A stretch of 64,000 bases of DNA, from the NCBI RefSeq assembly GCF_014298075.1, contig NZ_CP060418.1:5208001-5272000 (forward strand), given 5' to 3'. The position numbers were made by a program, and so were the translations under genes. The stretch comes from Enterobacter sp. JUb54 (GTDB taxonomy: Bacteria; Pseudomonadota; Gammaproteobacteria; Enterobacterales; Enterobacteriaceae). Below, in pieces: positions 55,904 to 62,997 of the stretch; the stretch's first letter is position 1; each line of letters begins with the position of its first letter. The notes beneath the pieces were generated by a model. The model worked only from the letters and a program-made list of their open reading frames with translations. It was not told the origin of the DNA and did not search any database.

Positions 55904-56545
55904 CTTGTAATCAGTTATACGAGAACGTGATTACAAATATAAATAAAGTATTATCTAATCAACTTATATTTGTCAAATCTAAATCCCAACTTTTTACAAG
56001 TCTTTTAAATACCCTTTCCAGAATCCTTTTTAATCCTCAAAAGCAATAACGTTAAAACCTGTTGTATCAGGTATAAGAATACGAAGGTCCCTCAAGTGAT
56101 GGTGAATCTTATAGTTATTGCGACAGCGGTTAACCGGGAGCGATGCTGTCAGCCTGAATCGCCTTACCTAAAATTTATAAAGCGTTATAGCTTCTTTAGT
56201 AAAACGAGAAGTGCTTAAAAGATCATGGTAGGGTTTGCGCGGGTCGCGGGGGGGAGTATCAGATTGGAAACGGTCTAAATACTTTTTGAGTAATCAAAGC
56301 GCAATGAGCATTCTTTTTTCCTTTCTCTATCTCTTTAGCGATTTTCATTTTTCGCACGGGGGGAGGGGGGGGAATGCTCCAAGAAAAACTAAGTTTTACT
56401 AACGGAAAACTACTACGACTGAAAGTCGCCATCTAAAACCCGAAAACTTTAAAATTTAAATTTCTAGTACTACTGTACGAAAAATATTAAAATGTTATTT
56501 CTTATATGATAAAGTTAATTAAAGTTATTTTTTAAGGATTCAAAG
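55904..56545. other. Noncoding region with G-quadruplex motifs
   Basis: 640 bases, mostly AT-rich, with no gene. Two G-run clusters stand out: 56231-56254 (GGG, 7 bases, GGG, 4 bases, seven G) and 56358-56372 (six G, A, eight G). A GACAGC / GCTGTC inverted repeat around GGTTAACC lies near 56120. It could be a replication, transfer or regulatory segment. Confidence 0.5.
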
Positions 56546-57595
56546 ATGGCAGGAAAAAGACAGCATTTTATCCCTAGATTCTTACAGCGTGGATTTTCAT
56601 TAGAGAAAGAAGGAAAGTTTTTTTCTTGCTTATGTAAAAAAGAGTTTATAAAAGAAAATATAGTAATTGAAAACATTGGATTGGAAAATAAATTTTATAC
56701 TCTCGATGGCGATTCGTCAATTGATGACAAAATAACTGAAAAGGAAACTTATATCTATTCAAAAATCGTGCGCGAGTTAGTTAATGGTACATTTAACATG
56801 GATGATATAGGAAGTTTGTCTGACTTTGTCTTTCATATGGAAATCAGAACTAAAAATTTACGTTCTAACTTTACCAGTACTGCATCTCATCTAATAGACC
56901 AGATGCGAATAAGGCTTTTAAGCAAAGATGCTTTGTATAGATATTTAAATAAAAATGTCATTTCTGATCCATCAAAATTTGATAGGTTGATTAATGAACA
57001 GCTTAATGAGTTAAATGTTCCACAAGTTTTGTACCCACATATTAAGGGTGTTTTGATTAATAACGTTCATGCTTGGCTTCCCGACATAGCAAATAAACTT
57101 TCATTGCAACTTATTCCTTTATTTGGAAATATGGTTTTATCCGGTATTCCTGAGGCCGCTAAAAAAGGACATTTAAAAGGACTTGAGTTGAATGAAAGTT
57201 TGAAAATTGAAGAGTATAAGAAGCTAACTTATAAAGTAATAAATGTTGAGCAATCATTGATATTAGGGGATTGTCTCGTGATTTTTGAAGTTGATGGGGA
57301 TCGTAGATTTAAACCATTCCATGAAAAAGATGATGATTTAAAAGCAGTATATATGCCAATTAATTCACATTCTATATTGTATGGCGCAAAATATCTTGAT
57401 GACAACCCAAATATTGAAAATATAAACGATATAGTAGCACAATGTTCAACTGATTTTTTTATTTGCAAGGAGCCTATTCATAATATGAATGAACTTCAAA
57501 AAATCATTGGTGTTAATTCTTACCTTTTGTCTGATGAATTTATTGATGAAATGTTGAGTGATTTAATTGGTGATAATATTTTGTTAAGTCATTAA
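56546..57595 (+). CDS. DUF4238-family protein
   Basis: 349 residues. The N-terminal RQHFIPRFLQRGFS is the family signature (residues 5-18). A central helical region and a C-terminal segment with acidic residues follow. No membrane helix. The family's activity is unknown, but members are common in accessory islands near defence genes. Shine-Dalgarno AAGGA. The preceding hairpins and the following AT-rich gap suggest its own transcript. Confidence 0.82.
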   Translation: MAGKRQHFIPRFLQRGFSLEKEGKFFSCLCKKEFIKENIVIENIGLENKFYTLDGDSSIDDKITEKETYIYSKIVRELVNGTFNMDDIGSLSDFVFHMEIRTKNLRSNFTSTASHLIDQMRIRLLSKDALYRYLNKNVISDPSKFDRLINEQLNELNVPQVLYPHIKGVLINNVHAWLPDIANKLSLQLIPLFGNMVLSGIPEAAKKGHLKGLELNESLKIEEYKKLTYKVINVEQSLILGDCLVIFEVDGDRRFKPFHEKDDDLKAVYMPINSHSILYGAKYLDDNPNIENINDIVAQCSTDFFICKEPIHNMNELQKIIGVNSYLLSDEFIDEMLSDLIGDNILLSH

Positions 57596-57943
57596 AAAGT
57601 ATAAAATTGATGTTTAATTTATAATGTATCCATAGAGCCATATAAATATAAAAAGCGATATTTATCATAAAATTAAAAATACGTCATTCTAAATTTCACT
57701 TCAAAATAATGATCGATAAAAAAGATCAATATATAGATATTGATAGTTTATATCGATTGATATGGCTTTATCGATCGGCATTTAATTGTTTTTGACGATC
57801 GATTAATTAATTATGATGGTTTTAACCTATCGTGTGTTTTTTTTCGATCGGTACAAACGATGTGACGAACTATGAAAATAATTGAATTCTAAGATGTTTA
57901 CAGGCCAAGCGGTGGTCTGTGTCTCATCAGTGAAGGAAAAGGT
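57596..57943. other. AT-rich region with clustered GATC/CGATCG sites
   Basis: About 350 bases without a gene. Between 57711 and 57852 there are five GATC sites, several as CGATCG, and ATCGAT repeats in a very AT-rich stretch, resembling an origin-like or methylation-sensitive region. It precedes the lipoprotein gene. Confidence 0.5.
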
Positions 57944-58231
57944 ATGCGTAAACTTATGATGGTGGCAGGTTTGGTGACGCTATTGTCTGGTTGTGGTGAT
58001 GATGGTATCTATGGCGGCTACGTTAATCAGCAATACGGTGTCAGGCTTGATGTTCAGAAAGATGTGATCAAGTTCAGAAATGGCGTTTTTACTGTTAAAA
58101 GCTGGGATGAAAGCAAGAAACCCATCTATATAGCCAAAACGCAAAACAAAGATCTTGGCTCTTGGACTTTTAAAATCGAAAAGGTCAAAGATGGCGTCGT
58201 TTACCAAGGTGCGGTTTTTAAGAAGGATTAA
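57944..58231 (+). CDS. Small lipoprotein of the island
   Basis: 95 residues. The lipobox LLSGC ends at residue 17, and the mature part DDGIYGGYVNQQYGVRLDVQK is beta-rich. GAAGGAAAAGG upstream. It lies 3 bases before the zinc-ribbon protein gene, so they form a pair. Possibly a surface-exclusion or entry-blocking function by analogy with mobile-element lipoproteins, but no family match is recognised. Confidence 0.75.
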   Translation: MRKLMMVAGLVTLLSGCGDDGIYGGYVNQQYGVRLDVQKDVIKFRNGVFTVKSWDESKKPIYIAKTQNKDLGSWTFKIEKVKDGVVYQGAVFKKD

Positions 58232-58234
58232 GTG

Positions 58235-58510
58235 ATGGAACAAAATATTATTCAGTGTCCTTTTTGTTATAAAGAAAGTCAAAAAGGTGTTCATGTATGC
58301 ACCGGATGTCAGGCATCCGTGCTATATGGAACATATCCCGGTTGGTATGCGGCGGTGATCATCCTGTTAGCTTTTGGTCTGTCAGTGCTGATTGGAATGT
58401 CTACTGGCATGGCAGGAGCTACAATTAGCTTACCAATAATAGCTATTGTCGGTTTTGTCGCGGGTAAGGCAATTTTCTCAGACAACATTATCTTCAGAAG
58501 AAGAATGTAA
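58235..58510 (+). CDS. Zinc-ribbon membrane protein
   Basis: 91 residues from ATG 58235 (GAAGGA upstream; a GTG three bases earlier is possible). The N-terminal CPFC and CTGC pairs form a zinc ribbon (about 8-27), then two hydrophobic segments (about 38-58 and 62-82). It is coupled to the lipoprotein gene. Directly downstream are the phage-origin-like hairpins. Function unknown. Confidence 0.75.
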   Translation: MEQNIIQCPFCYKESQKGVHVCTGCQASVLYGTYPGWYAAVIILLAFGLSVLIGMSTGMAGATISLPIIAIVGFVAGKAIFSDNIIFRRRM

Positions 58511-58527
58511 ATCAGTCTCGTTTTTCA

Positions 58528-58641
58528 GGGTGATGCTCCACTACGTGAACCATCACCCATATAAATTTTATTTCCTCCCCCTATGTCATCAAGCACTAAA
58601 TCGGAACCCGTAAACGGGACCCCACGATTTAGCACTTGACG
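58528..58641. other. Filamentous-phage (f1/M13)-like origin hairpins
   Basis: 58528-58558 is a perfect hairpin GGGTGATG / CATCACCC whose right part CTACGTGAACCATCACCC is identical to the f1/M13 intergenic region as I remember it. 58596-58632 is a nested hairpin, outer arms CTAAATCG / CGATTTAG and inner CCCG-TAAA-CGGG, preceded by AAGCA and followed by CTTGACG, matching the f1 complementary-strand origin hairpin with a few differences. Order and orientation agree with the complement of the f1 viral strand, though the spacer between them and the gene-II nick site are not conserved. Confidence 0.8.
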
Positions 58642-58832
58642 ATTTGTCCCCGCAGCTACGCATAGCTACCAGAAAGACAATATATTATTTACCCTATCTT
58701 TTATTTGCTTTTTATTCGTCGTGCAGTGTATTTATTATGTAGCCGCTATTGACAAGTATTTTATATCGGTTATTTATTTAAATATAAGTGTAGTTCAGCT
58801 TTTTTTGTTTTTCGGAAACTGAGGCAAGGTGT

Positions 58833-58943
58833 AATAGCGTATCCGCTATTTACCCAATCCTTCGGATTGCTCTATCTCGCTTTGCTCGTAGGGTTGAAAA
58901 AGATCTACCCTTCCGCCTATTCCCCTTGTCAAAGGGGAGGCGG
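58833..58943. other. Candidate transfer origin (oriT)
   Basis: Three inverted repeats directly upstream of the mobilization genes: 58833-58850 (AATAGCG-TATC-CGCTATT), 58855-58869 (CAATCC-TTC-GGATTG) and 58913-58943 (CCGCCT and CCCC pairing with GGGG and AGGCGG). MOB relaxases nick next to such repeats. The exact nick cannot be placed. Confidence 0.55.
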
Positions 58944-58979
58944 TAAACCATACAGTTTAATATTATAGGAGTATTTAAA

Positions 58980-59351
58980 ATGAATGATGATTTAGGTTTT
59001 ATAAATAACATAGATGGGAAAATTTTATTTGAGTATTATCAATATTTAACTAATGCCATACTGGGTGATGATGACACAAAAAAATAATTTGTGAAATATG
59101 AACATTATGACTTGGATTATTTAAGGTATTATCTTGAAGCGAGTATCTATTTTTTAGGTGAGGCAAGAGATGAAGCAAATAGAGATGTTGAAATAAAAGA
59201 TTTAAACGAAGCAGTGGAGATAATAAATAAATTATCAAATAGGGCTAAGGTTGCTTTAGCTGAACATATTATATTGTGGTTTGAAGATATATCATTGGTA
59301 GGTTCTTATACACTATTTAGATTTTTAGGCAGGGAGAAAAGAATATTATGA
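58980..59351 (+). pseudogene. Small mobilization-operon gene interrupted by a stop
   Basis: ATG 58980 has a good AGGAG site. The frame MNDDLGFINN... runs 35 codons to TAA (59085-59087) and continues in the same frame from a GTG at 59091 for 86 more residues (MKYEHYDLDYLRYYLEA) to a stop overlapping the next ATG (ATGA). One nonsense change would explain it; alternatively these are two coupled small proteins. No family recognised. Confidence 0.5.
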
Positions 59352-59524
59352 TGATTATGTCTGTAGCAATGGTAATACTTTGTATTATGTTGGGAGGTTT
59401 TATGATCCGTAGCTGTACTCGAAAAACAAACTCTTCAAGCGAAGCAAAGCAAGCAATATCAGAAGTTAGAAAAATGATAGATAAAAAAGCATTGATTAAA
59501 TACAAAAGGAATAATAGAACATGA
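59348..59524 (+). CDS. Small membrane protein of the mobilization operon
   Basis: 58 residues. A hydrophobic N-terminal helix (about 3-18) is followed by a basic cytoplasmic part (RSCTRKTN, KKALIKYKRNN). It overlaps the previous and next genes by ATGA, typical of a compact mobilization operon. Possibly a relaxosome-anchoring accessory protein; no family recognised. Confidence 0.55.
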   Translation: MMIMSVAMVILCIMLGGFMIRSCTRKTNSSSEAKQAISEVRKMIDKKALIKYKRNNRT

Positions 59525-59810
59525 ATGTAGAAAACTTAATGAATAGTATGACTATAGAATATAAGCTCGAAATACTGGCAAGGTTTTTTATTACATAGAA
59601 CAAAACAAAGATATACCATTTAATGAAATCAATAGTGATGAGCGAGATTTTTGTTATTTTGTAGCCAATAGATACATTACAGAAAATAAAGCTGATGAGC
59701 TTATTGAAGCATTACTTATTGAAAATGATAACGACTACATAAGAGCAACAGATGATTACATTATCCAGAGGAATAAAGAATGCGAACAGACAGAAAAAGA
59801 GGGCGTATAG
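59521..59810 (+). pseudogene. Frameshifted small mobilization-operon gene
   Basis: From ATG 59521, MNVENLMNSMTIEYKLEIL runs into a stop after 25 codons. If the six-T run at 59584-59589 had seven T, the frame would continue YYIEQNKDIPFNEINSD and on to a stop at 59808-59810 overlapping the MobC start, giving about 96 acidic residues. It is a homopolymer indel, a sequencing error, or a slippage site. Confidence 0.5.
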
Positions 59811-60154
59811 AATTAAATCACGAAGAACGCAGAGATATATCTATACAGTTTAGAGTAAACAAAGCAGAGTTTGAATATTTAAAAGAACTTGTTGAGGCAT
59901 CCGGTCTTGAAAGAGGCCATTACATTAGGAAAGAGATTTTAAACTCTGAACCTATTGTTAAAAGAAAAATGCCTGAAATAAATCAAAAAACATACATGCA
60001 GCTTTCAGCAGTTGCCAATAATATAAACCAAGCAACAAAGAAACTAAATGGTAATGAGTATTTTGATAAAAATGAGGTTGATAAACTCAACTTTAATATA
60101 AAACAGGTTGGTAGAAGGATAATAGAGATAAATAAAGACTTGGGGTATATATGA
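59780..60154 (+). CDS. MobC-like relaxosome accessory protein
   Basis: 124 residues. A ribbon-helix-helix N-terminal half (RDISIQFRVNKAEFEYLKEL) and the MobC block QLSAVANNINQATKKLN. MobC proteins help the relaxase melt and nick oriT. It overlaps the relaxase gene by 4 bases (ATGA) and the frameshifted gene before it. Confidence 0.85.
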   Translation: MRTDRKRGRIELNHEERRDISIQFRVNKAEFEYLKELVEASGLERGHYIRKEILNSEPIVKRKMPEINQKTYMQLSAVANNINQATKKLNGNEYFDKNEVDKLNFNIKQVGRRIIEINKDLGYI

Positions 60155-61623
60155 AAGGGAATGTAGCTAAAACAGGGAGATCATTTAAAAATAGGGTTGA
60201 TTATATATTAAAAGATGATCACAGTTTTATTTGTAGCAATATGTCAGCAGATAAAAATAACGTTAGTGAGTTAACTGATGAGTTTAAAACTGTAAGCGGC
60301 TTTAGACAAAATATAAAAAAACCAGTCTTTCATGCATTTTTATCTCTTCCAAAAGATGAAAAATTAACAGATGAAAAATGGCAGGAGATAGCAAAAGACT
60401 ATTTGAAAGAAATGAATGTTGATATAGAAAAAAATCAATATATTTGTGTGCGTCATAAAGATACAGATCAAGACCATATTCATATTGTAGCAAACAGGAT
60501 CGGCCTTGATGGTTCTGTATGGCATGGTCAGCACTCAGCATTTAACACGATAGCAGCTTGTGAACGTTTAGAAGTAAAGCACAGCTTAACCATTACTAAA
60601 GGCTTACAGGGGCAAAAATCAGACGTATCAGCACCAACCAAGAACGAGATCGAGCTGGCATTGAGGACAGGTGAGAAACCAGCCCGTTTAGTGCTTCAAG
60701 CCTCTCTACAAGCCGCTATGGTAGGAAAACCAGACTTAGGGACGTTCGTAGAACGTCTGCAGGCCGTAGGCATTGAACCTCAGTTCAATGTTGCCAGCAC
60801 TGGCAACGTGGCGGGTTGTTCTTTCAGTGTGGGAGATGTGGCATTTAAAGGCTCACAGTTGGGTAAAAAATTTAGTTGGAACACTATAAAAAACAAGGTG
60901 AAATATGACAAAAATAGAGATGATGAACTCGTTAGAAGATTCGCAGCAAGAAAAACAGATGACGAAAATAGTATTAGACGATCATTTGTTGAACCAAATA
61001 TCAATGACGATAGAACCATTATCAGAAACGATGATGATATTATCGGAGTCAGTCAGCACAGCATTAAACCAGACACAACAGACACTAATAAGAGTGAACA
61101 ACTCATTAGAGGCAACAACAATCGCTTTAAACTCAGCGAAAAATACAATAGACCAACAAGCCCAAAAGTTAGAAGAACAACACAAAAAGCTGCACAAGTA
61201 CTCAACAGAGTTAAAAAACAATACCATAAAGAACCAATCAAAACTTATACTAAAAGTAGCTTCAATAGTAGGGGTTCTAAACTTATCAGCGGTTCTATTG
61301 GTAGGATACTTGATCATGCAGAAACAGCAAACGCAGCCACAAATAAATTTAGACTCAAGAGCGGTAGCCGTTTTAATAGTAGAGCAACTAAGCTCGAAGA
61401 GATGAGATATAGGCTGGGAATAATAAAACCAGTTATTAAGTCTAAAAATAAAGAGAAGACCATGAAAGAAGAAATAAAGAAAAAACCATCATATATGGTT
61501 GATTATGAGAATATATTTAAATACAAGATAAAGCACGATTCAAAAGGAAAACAACCCAAGGGGCAATTAACACAAATTGAAGGAGGCAGGATTTTAAAAT
61601 CTAAAGCCTTTAAACTGCGATGA
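60151..61623 (+). CDS. MOB-family relaxase (ColE1/MobA superfamily)
   Basis: 490 residues. Motif I tyrosine is probably Tyr18 in NRVDYIL. Motif III is HKDTDQDHIHIVANRI (His102, His109, His111), the metal-binding three-histidine site. The first 300 residues form the nickase; the C-terminal part is basic, low in complexity and overlaps another gene. It nicks the element's oriT and leads the single strand into a recipient via a helper conjugative system. No coupling protein or type IV secretion genes occur in the window. Confidence 0.92.
   Translation: MKGNVAKTGRSFKNRVDYILKDDHSFICSNMSADKNNVSELTDEFKTVSGFRQNIKKPVFHAFLSLPKDEKLTDEKWQEIAKDYLKEMNVDIEKNQYICVRHKDTDQDHIHIVANRIGLDGSVWHGQHSAFNTIAACERLEVKHSLTITKGLQGQKSDVSAPTKNEIELALRTGEKPARLVLQASLQAAMVGKPDLGTFVERLQAVGIEPQFNVASTGNVAGCSFSVGDVAFKGSQLGKKFSWNTIKNKVKYDKNRDDELVRRFAARKTDDENSIRRSFVEPNINDDRTIIRNDDDIIGVSQHSIKPDTTDTNKSEQLIRGNNNRFKLSEKYNRPTSPKVRRTTQKAAQVLNRVKKQYHKEPIKTYTKSSFNSRGSKLISGSIGRILDHAETANAATNKFRLKSGSRFNSRATKLEEMRYRLGIIKPVIKSKNKEKTMKEEIKKKPSYMVDYENIFKYKIKHDSKGKQPKGQLTQIEGGRILKSKAFKLR
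60905..61405 (+). CDS. MbeB-like mobilization protein nested in the relaxase gene
   Basis: 166 residues in a different frame wholly inside the relaxase gene. It has a Shine-Dalgarno (AAGGTG) 7 bases upstream of ATG. The protein has a long coiled-coil middle (about 60-105) and a C-terminal membrane helix (LILKVASIVGVLNLSAVLLV region). This repeats the ColE1 arrangement, where mbeB and mbeD lie inside mbeA. Its sequence character is protein-like, not that of a random shadow frame. Confidence 0.75.
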   Translation: MTKIEMMNSLEDSQQEKQMTKIVLDDHLLNQISMTIEPLSETMMILSESVSTALNQTQQTLIRVNNSLEATTIALNSAKNTIDQQAQKLEEQHKKLHKYSTELKNNTIKNQSKLILKVASIVGVLNLSAVLLVGYLIMQKQQTQPQINLDSRAVAVLIVEQLSSKR

Positions 61624-61742
61624 AAATGATTAATATATTATGAACTATAGGTGATTAATGATAAGTATGTGGTTTTAGCATAATATTAGACTGAGTTCAT
61701 TTTGGACGATGATCAAATCGCCCAAAGGTTTTAGCTATAGTA

Positions 61743-62861
61743 TCAAGTTTTTTCTTCATATTCAGGAATAGATACAAGTCCTTGTTCTGTGCGAATAAAC
61801 CTGTGCCGCATTGGTTTAAATGGTGATTGCTTTGCTACTTCTAATGATAAATTTGTGAGCAAACCAAAAGCTTTATGTGCATATTCTAAGCAATCATATT
61901 TACCACGATCTTGAAGAGAAATTCGCGATATTTCTTTAAAGTTTTCTATATACTTATTAAAATCACTTTTCTTACATCGTTCACTATAAAGCTTTTCGGG
62001 ATTAGCGGGTAACGGGAAACGAACTGCAGGAAGTTCTTTACCTTCAGGCATAGCGATAGGCTCATGAATTGCATATAAATTATGGCTTGCAATATTTATT
62101 GGTGCAGAGTGCATTACTAGATCTCTATAATTTCCCAACTCAAACAGCCATCCACCAATGCTCATTTCCTTTTTCAGATAAGTCTCTATTTCTGAATGAT
62201 CTTTCTTTGAGTTTAAAAATCTTAGCAGGCCTCCTGCAGTTGTAATTTCTTTTCCTTGTTGCTTACTGATCCCTCCATTTGAGAAGTTGTATACATACTC
62301 GCAAAGATTATCTCGAAGGATTCCAGAATCAAATAAAAATGAATGGAATTCTTGATAAACTAAATCGGTATATCCATCCTGAAATCGTTGCCCGCTTTTG
62401 AAACTTTCTTTTAAAACTAATGCATTTAATTGTTGTTGATAAGAAACAGCTAAGTTTTTTAACCGGTTGTTAATTGTGTTCAGTTGAAATCGGATTCTAT
62501 TTGAAAGATCATAGCTAATTCCATTTTTGTTATGAAATGATGACAGAGCTATTCCACCCCATGTCTGTATGGCATCCCAATTAGACCAAATATTCTTTTG
62601 GTTAACATAGCCTCGAAACTCTCTTGGGGACTCACCTATATATTCACTTTCATTAGAAGTAAACTCAACGCCGATAATTTTTAAGTTGATTTTATTAACT
62701 GCATAAAAGAGTTTACCGTATTGATCTATTTTTATTTGTGTTATTTTTCCATCTTTAGTTTTTGGCCAAATTAAAACTTCATCACTTAATGGTTCAATTG
62801 TAGCAATAGGACCGCCTGATAAAAATACAGTTCTTCCGCAGAATGGCCAATTATCTTTCAT
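61743..62861 (-). CDS. Candidate HEPN-domain protein, island cargo
   Basis: 372 residues with no signal peptide. Residues 240-260 include NYRDLVMHSAPI, where Arg246 and His251 fit the R-phi-x3-H signature of HEPN RNases. Around it lie helices compatible with that fold. The N-terminal 130 residues look beta-rich. It is transcribed away from the mobilization genes next to the integrase, a common cargo position for anti-phage or toxin genes. The assignment rests on one short motif and needs structure prediction. Confidence 0.5.
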   Translation of the reverse strand: MKDNWPFCGRTVFLSGGPIATIEPLSDEVLIWPKTKDGKITQIKIDQYGKLFYAVNKINLKIIGVEFTSNESEYIGESPREFRGYVNQKNIWSNWDAIQTWGGIALSSFHNKNGISYDLSNRIRFQLNTINNRLKNLAVSYQQQLNALVLKESFKSGQRFQDGYTDLVYQEFHSFLFDSGILRDNLCEYVYNFSNGGISKQQGKEITTAGGLLRFLNSKKDHSEIETYLKKEMSIGGWLFELGNYRDLVMHSAPINIASHNLYAIHEPIAMPEGKELPAVRFPLPANPEKLYSERCKKSDFNKYIENFKEISRISLQDRGKYDCLEYAHKAFGLLTNLSLEVAKQSPFKPMRHRFIRTEQGLVSIPEYEEKT

Positions 62862-62997
62862 GCTTACCTCTGTGGTTTGTTCAATGTCCTGTATGGTTAA
62901 TAAAATGAGAATCTAAATAATATTGTGCAGCAACATAAATATGTAGTCAACTTATCACTGCCATATCGTATAATGTAAAAAAGTAATGATTCATACG

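Noticed and set aside
58528-58641. Cloning-vector contamination as the source of the f1-like sequence
   Set aside because: The spacer differs completely, stem changes are compensated, the vector-side nick region is absent, and both sides are native AT-rich island genes.
59584-59589. A classical programmed -1 ribosomal frameshift at the T run
   Set aside because: The preceding base is G so the full X-XXY-YYZ heptamer is not met, and no downstream stimulator is evident; an indel or transcript slippage is simpler.
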